DNA of 64,000 nt from Mya arenaria (lineage: Eukaryota > Mollusca > Bivalvia > Myida > Myidae), in contig NC_069124.1 in the NCBI RefSeq assembly GCF_026914265.1, positions 8,024,213 through 8,088,212 on the forward strand, written 5' to 3'. A program made the position numbers and the translations under genes. The notes under the pieces are model-generated. The model was not told the DNA's origin. It did not search any database and saw only the letters and a list, made by a program, of their open reading frames with translations. Below, in pieces: positions 59,201-64,000 of the stretch (position 1 is its first letter; each line of letters opens with the position of its first letter).

Positions 59201-61373
59201 TCAGCTATGATGTAAAGCATCATGATCGGCACTGGTTTTATAACACAGTTATCCACAGTTTTCATATTCTACTTCTAGATTACAGCTCTGCAAGAATTTG
59301 TCTTGAGGTTACCCATGCTGTCTATAATTCCACTTACAAATACTTCTCTCAGTAGTACTTCTTCAGAAGAAAATTGGAATAAATAAAATGTTTTTTTGTT
59401 GTTGTTTTTTTTTTATACATATATGTAAACGGTTGTGCTCGTTTCATTTCGTCTGTGTTAATAAATGCTTATTTTGGCGGCCATATTGGACGCCATCTTG
59501 GTTAATATGTAATTATATAATGTCATTTGTGATACCTATATTGCAAAAATACATTGTTATGTAAAAATGAGATACATATCTATAACAATTGATGGTATTT
59601 GTATCCTAACTCAATTGTCAATTTTCTTTGTTTTGGCGGCCATTTTGGACGCCATGATAGCCTAATTATGATATGAAATATTTTAGAATTGATCGGTTTG
59701 CAATAAAAATACATAATGGTATAGTTTTGCACAATAATTAATGCATTAATACAAATTTACTAGTCAATTGTTGATTTTGGTAAAATTTGGACGCCATCTT
59801 GAATATTTCGATTTCCCCACGGGGTATGTGAGGCCATCAAACGGATTCCTTAACTAGGTGGTCTAAACTACTTAAAAAGCTAAACACATTTTCTATACAC
59901 TGCGATGCAAGGTTCAGTCAAAATATCCCATTTGGCTGCCGGACTAATAATGAATTGAATTCAATTTGCCAAATTAAAGTTGTTGTACGTAATAGAGGGG
60001 AAAATATTGTCGCCATAAGATACACGTCAGTTACATTCAAGACAACGAATACCGATTATGCAATGCACAAATATTAATAACAAAGTCTTATTTGTTGATA
60101 TATGGTTTCAGGATGAACCGGACGGTTATTAGACCCAACTATTTGAAAGGCGATGATTTAACACACAATAAACGCTATACATGTCTCAGGGCCATTCAAA
60201 CGACTGCGAAATAAAGCGTTTCGCTTGTTTTCAAGATTGAAATAAAACCTGTTCTTGTTTATTTTCGACAGTATTTCAGGTGTTTATATCACTATGGTAT
60301 AAAACTTGATTTTGACATTTTCGGTTTTAGGTCGGTAGAATAAAGGTCTTTGTAAATTAAATTTGAGCTCATGACGCTTCGTTTCGCCTGGCCAGTTGTC
60401 CGAGGTGTGTCAGAGGTGGTCAAACTGACGCTTCGTTCCGCCTGGCCAGTTGTCCGAGGTGTGTCAGAGGTGGTCAAATTGACGTTTCGTTCCGCCTGGC
60501 CAGTTGTCCGAGGTGTGTCAGAGGTGGTCAAACTGACGCTTCGTTCCGCCTGGCCAGTTGTCCGAGGTGTGTCCGAGGTGGTCAAACTGACGTTTCGTTC
60601 CGCCTGGCCACTTGTCCGAGGTGTCAAAGAGGTGGTCAAACTGACGCTTCGCTGCGCCTGGCCAGTTGTCCGAGGTGTGTCAGAGGTGATCAAACTGACA
60701 CTTCGTTGCGCCTGGTCAGTTGTCCGAGGTGTGTCCGAGGTGGTCAAAGTAATCCATTGGATTATATGTATATAACCATGTGTTATTATTTATGAATGAA
60801 CTGAAATCCATTTAAATCAATTGACCGACTGGACTGCATAGACTGAGGCTGAGGTTGAGGATGAGTCTATACACGTGTTCATGAATACTGACCTAAGGTG
60901 TAATGTTGAGCATATCTATGAATCATTAGATAAAGTATTATACAATTGTTAACGGTACTGTTGTCAAACACTTCTCTCATGATTCATGAACCATTGTAAC
61001 AGCATTTGAACAGAAATCGTATCACAGCAATAATTAAATACTCCGGATGGACGCGTAGATTCGATTCAACATTTACATGTAAGCTGGTTTTCTGAAAGCT
61101 CCGTAAGCCTTAATGGTAAATTTTGATGCCTGGGTATTTGGTATTATTTTAAATGTATAACATATACGAATATATACAGTTATTACAGTTTGTATAGTTG
61201 CTCTTTGTTTCAACAGAAATCGGACGGAAATGCGTATTTTGCAATCTGTGAAGGCCCAAAACACGTATTTGTTATATTTTAAATAAAATAAAAAACCTAC
61301 CATCCTCAGCCAAACGTTTATGGTCAAAATCTGTTCTCGTTCATTCTGAAAACAATCAAACACATATCAGGCT

Positions 61374-61418
<45 letters not shown>

Positions 61419-61745
61419 TATATAATACCGTAGACAGCACCTTTGAAGGTATTGCAAGCATTTATCGGAACCTAGCTTAATAAACTGTAAAACAGAGGAT
61501 GACTTTAGAAGAGAAAAACATCCGTGGACATACCAGCTCCATTATTTGTCGTAGGGCAATGTCAATGTTTAGCGTGACCCTGTCTCCGGAAGTGCACAGG
61601 GGAATGAGGCTGACGTCATAATCAGTCAGCAAAGAATCGAAAATTCCCTTTGCAAGCGTCTGGTTGGAAACCGCCCCTGACGGTGCTTGATGAGATATGT
61701 TTGAAAGATATGAGTTTCGAGGTTCCATTTATTTAATCTTATGAA

Positions 61746-61810
<65 letters not shown>

Positions 61811-62137
61811 GATTAATAATAATAATAGGTTTCCTTCTTCTACTGCTACTGCTGCTGCTACTGCTACTGCTACTACTACTACTACTACTTTTAGAAGTAG
61901 TAGGAGTAATAGTACTGCTGCTAGTGACACCAATATTTTGTAATATCTATGTATCTTGTCTTAGTTTCATTGATATTTATTTGGTATCAAATTGATGTCA
62001 ATAAAACTAAGACATTTGAAAGGGTTTATAACATTTATTAAATATTTTATAATTAATTATGTATTAAACTTACTTTGGTGAAGGCACAAAATAAAAGCCA
62101 ATATCACAAATAAATCCATTTTCAACTTAACAGTCAT
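42141..62137 (-). CDS. Nicotinic acetylcholine receptor alpha-type subunit, nine exons
   Basis: Ligand-gated cation channel subunit of the plasma membrane (pentameric Cys-loop family). Exons: 62137-62074, 61685-61534, 61345-61301, 53985-53876, 51262-51048, 44645-44319, 43936-43831, 43300-43210, 42518-42141; phases close exactly to 495 aa. Residues 1-21 are the signal peptide. The Cys-loop is C159-C173 (13 residues between). W180 is loop B, and YYNCC (C223-C224) is the vicinal pair that marks alpha subunits. M1 is about 242-264; M2 272-294 is preceded by Glu271, expected for cation selectivity; M3 306-328; M4 473-493. Loop C and M2 are closest to alpha7/alpha9-like receptors. Oddities: loop A reads WTPG (W115-G118), not the usual W-x-P-D; Glu at M2 position 4'; an extra Cys92. 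Introns hold the 32-bp array, the 3.65-kb transposon and other repeats. Sequons: N29, N103. Confidence 0.95.
43210..43300 (-). CDS. Exon 8 (M3-M4 loop) of the nAChR gene
   Basis: Acceptor TCTCTCTTCAG, donor CATGAG|GTATAG. Encodes WAKVVFHQYIGRVLCIPSSK and onward; the pattern R-W-x-x-x-V-F follows M3 in most nicotinic subunits. Phase 0 into the last exon. Confidence 0.9.
43831..43936 (-). CDS. Exon 7 (M3) of the nAChR gene
   Basis: Acceptor TCGATTTCAG, donor GCCCAG|GTACAG. Encodes SYFASSMVLVSLSLLQTAIV and the start of the cytoplasmic loop to VPR. Confidence 0.95.
44319..44645 (-). CDS. Exon 6 (loop C, M1, M2) of the nAChR gene
   Basis: Acceptor ATTTCCTTCAG, donor ATCATAG|GTTTGT. Encodes residues 196-304 plus one base: YYNCCSEPYPDV, M1 with the conserved P-C, and M2 GEKVSLEITVLLSLAVF. 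Confidence 0.97.
45137..48896. repeat. 32-bp minisatellite, ~117 copies, several subfamilies
   Basis: The unit is 32 bp throughout, but the sequence shifts along the array. 45137-45590: CTGTATAACATTACTGCCGC plus ACTTCGAGCACA. 45600-46390: TTGTATCACATACTGCC with CTATCACGAATACAC. 46400-46560: CACCATGAGTACAATTGTAT with CAACTACTG. 46600-48290: mixed CCACGAG and CCTCGAG units. 48340-48896: a GCGGCACCACGAACAC subtype. 32 is not a multiple of 3, so each frame cycles through all three readings. Stops are rare, giving frames up to 393 codons in all three plus frames; I do not regard these as genes. It lies in nAChR intron 5. Confidence 0.97.
49340..49553. repeat. GC-rich ~61-bp repeats
   Basis: About 3.5 imperfect copies of GGCGTGAAGTAAGCGCAGCT plus GGCTGCC(T/A)AGC, alternating with GGCGTGAAGTTAGCGGCCTG. 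Conspicuously GC-rich in an AT-rich region; lies in nAChR intron 5. Confidence 0.8.
50226..50303. repeat. (GT)n microsatellite with GC interruptions
   Basis: Long GT run with GCGT interruptions, in nAChR intron 5. Confidence 0.97.
51048..51262 (-). CDS. Exon 5 (Cys-loop) of the nAChR gene
   Basis: Acceptor TTATTTCAAG, donor CTGCAG|GTTAGA. Encodes residues 124-195 plus one base. It holds CQVNVKYFPFDTQEC, the signature loop, and FGSWSY (loop B). Confidence 0.97.
51465..51735. repeat. Dispersed repeat shared with 55.29-56.09 kb
   Basis: AGAATGGGTGGAGTGAGCGT at the left, then GCGAAAATTGAAATTCTTAATGATTAAGCCTA and GTAGGTTGTATTCTTA at the right. All recur at 55285-56090 (AGAATGGGCACAGTGAGCGT ... 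GTAGGTTGTATTCTAA) with a longer middle. Likely a non-autonomous element. Confidence 0.6.
51989..52456. mobile_element. Fold-back element, GGGCGTTTTTGTTGATACC family, copy 2
   Basis: The left end GGGCGTTTTTGTTGATACCA and the complemented right end GAGCGTTTTTGTTGGTAATA are inverted repeats. The interior holds many AAACCGGTTT-like motifs that also pair. Lies in nAChR intron 4. Confidence 0.75.
52992..53070 (+). repeat. tRNA-like SINE head
   Basis: GTAGCACAGTGGATACA resembles a Pol III A box and GGTTCGAACC the B box, 30-odd bases apart. A T-rich stretch follows. The T stem and acceptor do not pair well, so this is a tRNA-derived repeat or tRNA pseudogene. Confidence 0.65.
53217..53489 (-). other. 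Unassigned open stretch with acidic protein-like composition
   Basis: On the minus strand, inside nAChR intron 4, an open frame of up to about 90 codons has no ATG but good composition. It starts around LIAENWKLKVRLQYRVNPAD and ends in an acidic SDFDLF...FDDFK tail and TAA. It could be a leftover of a transposon or captured gene. Product unknown. Confidence 0.3.
53876..53985 (-). CDS. Exon 4 of the nAChR gene
   Basis: Acceptor TTTCCTGTCAG, donor GATAG|GTACGC. Encodes residues 88-123 plus two bases of 124: RWNDCRLQWDP, then WTPGVTLYD (loop A). The extra cysteine at 92 is not a standard receptor position. Confidence 0.94.
55285..56090. repeat. Longer copy of the dispersed repeat at 51.47 kb
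   Basis: Shares both ends with 51465-51735. The middle carries extra sequence without a recognisable gene. Lies in nAChR intron 3. Confidence 0.5.
57088..59157 (-). pseudogene. Decayed gene of the long-TIR element; uncharacterised multidomain protein
   Basis: Read 5' to 3' on the minus strand, fragments in changing frames follow one another: 59157-58852 (YFFAAGHVHYALYCRCYLRS, then MRHILGVWNGISSDMFIETT); about 58850-58640 (INPLDPSNYPDEIINLVTGQ); 58300-58110 (GDTKVFETELIF, MIGLQASSRDFDVKG); 57870-57430 (EADNIVAHHIVGIAK, ISDDTDV, AAHALSGSDTTTCCYGIGKC); and 57378-57088 (LPPTTEAFYDNVKRAHFQAC, then YGW). I recognise this order as a protein repeated widely in cnidarian and mollusc genomes without an assigned function. 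EAD plus ISDDTDV hints at a PIN/FEN-like nuclease fold (inference). Stops, frameshifts and the MITE insertion show this copy is dead. Confidence 0.7.
58308..58570. mobile_element. MITE nested in the long-TIR element, 7-bp target duplication
   Basis: The ends GGCCCGTATTCACTTACGTC and the complement of GACGTTAGTGAATACGGGCC are inverted repeats; GAGACTCAGGCTCAGAAAA pairs with its inner partner. TGATCTT directly flanks both sides (58301-58307 and 58571-58577). It splits the coding remnant of the host element, so it inserted later. Confidence 0.9.
60371..60747. repeat. 54-bp minisatellite, seven copies
   Basis: Unit of 54 bp (18 codons) with TTCCGCCTGGCCAGTTGTCC followed by GAGGTGTGTCAGAGGTGGTC. 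It stays open on both strands (134 and 151 codons) because the period is a multiple of 3. Lies in nAChR intron 3. Confidence 0.97.
61301..61345 (-). CDS. Exon 3 (45 bp) of the nAChR gene
   Basis: Acceptor TTGTTTTCAG, donor AGGATG|GTAGGT. Exactly 45 bp, encoding NEREQILTINVWLRM. A 45-bp third exon with this content is a conserved hallmark of nicotinic receptor genes. Confidence 0.96.
61378..61426. repeat. (AT)n microsatellite
   Basis: Run of AT dinucleotides inside the 188-bp nAChR intron 2, about 30 bp upstream of the 45-bp exon's acceptor. Confidence 0.97.
61534..61685 (-). CDS. Exon 2 of the nAChR gene
   Basis: Acceptor ATCTCATCAAG, donor GAGCTG|GTATGT. Encodes the N-terminal helix and first strand of the ligand-binding domain (residues 22-72), including SLLTDYDVSLIPLC and an NQT sequon at N29. 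Confidence 0.92.
61746..61920. repeat. (AAT)n followed by CTA/CTG trinucleotide repeats
   Basis: About 25 AAT units, then a CTA/CTG stretch; lies in nAChR intron 1. Poly-Ile and poly-Leu reading frames through it are artefacts. Confidence 0.96.
62074..62137 (-). CDS. Exon 1 (signal peptide) of the nAChR gene
   Basis: ATG at 62137; a second in-frame ATG at 62119 is an alternative start. Encodes MTVKLKMDLFVILAFILCL and ends CACCAAA|GTAAGT in phase 1. The following 388-bp intron contains the AAT and CTA/CTG microsatellites. Confidence 0.85.
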
Positions 62138-64000
62138 ATGGAAAACTTAGTTCGTATGACTTCAATTAAAAGAATAAACTAACAAATGAAGAGAGCAAAA
62201 TAAGCCCAACCATAGCCGAGGGACACGAAAATAATGACAATTTTAGCTTAACCAACGAACTACCCGATCGTTCAAAGTAAATGACTGTAATTACTAGGAG
62301 AAGCCTTCAGTTAGATTTAAAGTCAACAACAAATACGTTTATATATTGTCCCATGTGAAGGTTGAAGAGATAGTATATCTTGGTGTCATGGCATTCAGAG
62401 AAATACAATAATCGAATAATTTCTATTAATCTTAATTGATCAGACAGTTCAATAGTTCTTAAAGTGTTTGTAGATCGTGCCCAGTTTGCCTCCGTATTGT
62501 GTCTAAAGCTTTATATTATCGTTCTCGTTCACAAGAGTGATGATGCTATACGTACCACAGATTTATCATTATCAAACCTCTGATGAATGAGAATGTATAT
62601 TATTGATGATGAAGGTGAAACTTCGATTGAAATCGTATTCGCAATCACTGCTTCTCCCAAGGGCATGTATTCCATGCATGGCAGCCACATTGACGTTGGA
62701 CATTGGCGTCATAATAATATGTTGAAAACTGTTACTGTTCCAGTAACTGGCCAGGAATCTTAAAGACTTACAATACAATCTTATGATAAGTTAACAAGCC
62801 AAGGTATAAGTTGTCTTGTGCTCCTTGACGAACGGACGACTGGGGTCATCTGCATGTAAAGCTCGTGTTTTTTTTGTGATTTATGCATATAAGACTAAGA
62901 TCCACAACAAAACGAATCTTAATGATTAAGGATGGACGGATGAACTTAAGGTTATCATTATCAAACTTTACCGAATGATACTTTTGCATGTTTGGTAAAA
63001 AAGAACACCTAGGCACCCACCTCAATTTCGTCCAAGATGGCCACCAAAATTCAAGATGACCGCAATCACCATTAATAAAAATAAAGAGGAACTGTCATGT
63101 TCGAGGTCAAGTTCACACTTAAAAATCAAAGGTCATATGACTATAATATGACTATACAGTATTTCATGTCCATATTGAGACGATGTGCAGAGAGTATGTT
63201 ACAACCAGCTCGGTTCAAGGTCAAGGATTGTGGGTGGGTGGGTGTGTGTGGGGGGTGGGGACATCAGTTTTTTAATATAAAAACAACGGTCAAGTTATGT
63301 CCAATCATTTCAGACGTTTGAATTATTGTATGAAGTTCAATTAGCTGCTATATTTCGTATTAAATAGAACCATCATGCAATGCAGTGACTTTAATTTATG
63401 TCTCCTATATTTTGGAAGGCGGTAAATGAAACGCATTAAACGAAATGATTTTGTTTTACAAAAAAAAATACTTCAATCCTCATAGCTTCAACCGGTTCAG
63501 ATTCGAGTCGTTCCCTTCCATGTGCAGCAAGATACCTACGCTTTTATACGTTTTATCTTTGCGTACTTTCAAAACTGTTTTACAAAACGCAAGTTCATCA
63601 ACAGATTTGTGCGAAGACGTTGGATGATATTTGATTTTATCAAATTTGGGTAAACAATGTCGGATGTTCAAACATGCAACGTGGAAACCTTTGCAACAAT
63701 AAGAAAATGGCATCATACTAAAGACTTAAAACCTGTTGTTGCAAGCAAAATTGATTGGGTGACTGTCTTCGAATCCCCAACCACAGCATACTAGTTATAT
63801 TTGGTATTGTATTTGCAGTACGTCTGAAAGATTATTCGGCATTTAAAAAAGCCCATCTTATAGCCACACCAGAATAAGACAAACCAGCAAATACCCAAGC
63901 ATAATAGTAATAATTGGTATTGCAGAATGTTTGAACGATTATGGAACAATTAATAAAAGTGTATCTTATAGACATACAATAACTTAACGGTTGTTTTTGA
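62138..64000. other. Upstream of the nAChR gene; no gene seen
   Basis: Presumably contains the receptor promoter and 5' UTR, but I find no convincing TATA box. GTCCAAGATGGCCACCAAAA near 63030 resembles the arms of the long-TIR element and may be a relic. Short open frames at the right edge (63445-63716) have no recognisable product. Confidence 0.45.

Larger units (their letters stand above)
56297..59944. mobile_element. 3.65-kb DNA element with ~550-bp inverted repeats and TA flanks
   Basis: The ends read GTCCGGCAGC and GCTGCCGGAC, each flanked by TA. The arms (about 56297-56856 and 59388-59944) are imperfect inverted copies. Matching blocks include TGTATAGAAAATGTTTTTG/CATTTTCTATACA, AAGGAATCCGTTTGATGG/CCATCAAACGGATTCCTT and AAGATGGCG...GGCCGCC motifs. 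The interior carries a decayed minus-strand protein gene and a nested MITE. It sits in nAChR intron 3. Long inverted repeats and the protein gene make it a DNA transposon; the superfamily is not assignable by eye. Confidence 0.82.

Noticed and set aside
60292..60775. Opposed frames of 134 and 151 codons
   Set aside because: 54-bp tandem unit inside nAChR intron 3.
61739..61995. Poly-Ile and poly-Leu frames
   Set aside because: Translation of AAT and CTA/CTG microsatellites.

Overview
This is a 64-kb piece of AT-rich animal nuclear DNA. Spliceosomal introns, metazoan gene families, microsatellites, fold-back MITEs and abundant minisatellites all point that way. Several repeat families look like those common in bivalve molluscs, so a bivalve is my best guess; that is inference from repeat style and gene type, with no diagnostic marker.

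Three genes can be modelled with splice sites and reading phases that close exactly. (1) On the plus strand, a MEIS-class TALE homeobox gene: TATA box near 9.05 kb, a non-coding first exon ending at 9135, one 2.5-kb intron, then the whole 548-codon CDS in a single exon (11629-13275) and a 3' UTR to about 13.83 kb. (2) On the minus strand, a six-exon gene (32301 to 18811) for a 422-aa type I membrane protein: signal peptide, a Notch-ligand-like N-terminal (MNNL-type) module, a half-length DSL-like cysteine stretch, a long Thr-rich mucin stalk, one membrane span and a 40-residue tail, with no EGF repeats. (3) On the minus strand, a nine-exon gene (62137 to 42141) for a 495-aa alpha-type nicotinic acetylcholine receptor subunit of the Cys-loop family, complete from signal peptide to M4.

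The rest is repeats. Unrelated minisatellites have periods of 47 bp (1-1285), 42 bp (7.27-7.88 kb, 1.2 kb upstream of the MEIS promoter), 39 bp (18.3 kb), 51 bp (18.97-20.4 kb, last intron of the Notch-ligand-like gene), 59 bp (33.1-35.7 kb, upstream of that gene), 61 bp (36.2 kb), 32 bp (45.1-48.9 kb, receptor intron 5) and 54 bp (60.4 kb, receptor intron 3). Nearly all the long reading frames of the window come from these arrays and are not genes. Mobile elements include a 3.65-kb DNA element with about 550-bp inverted repeats and a broken uncharacterised protein gene (56.3-59.9 kb), a hAT-like MITE with 8-bp target duplication (16.9 kb), a MITE nested in the large element with 7-bp duplication (58.3 kb), at least three fold-back families, a Harbinger-like remnant (39-40.2 kb) and tRNA-derived SINE heads.

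The three genes share no obvious pathway. The strongest leads are the intronless MEIS coding exon, the EGF-less Notch-ligand-like mucin, and a 51-bp satellite whose unit matches the terminal inverted repeat of a MITE family present elsewhere in the window.
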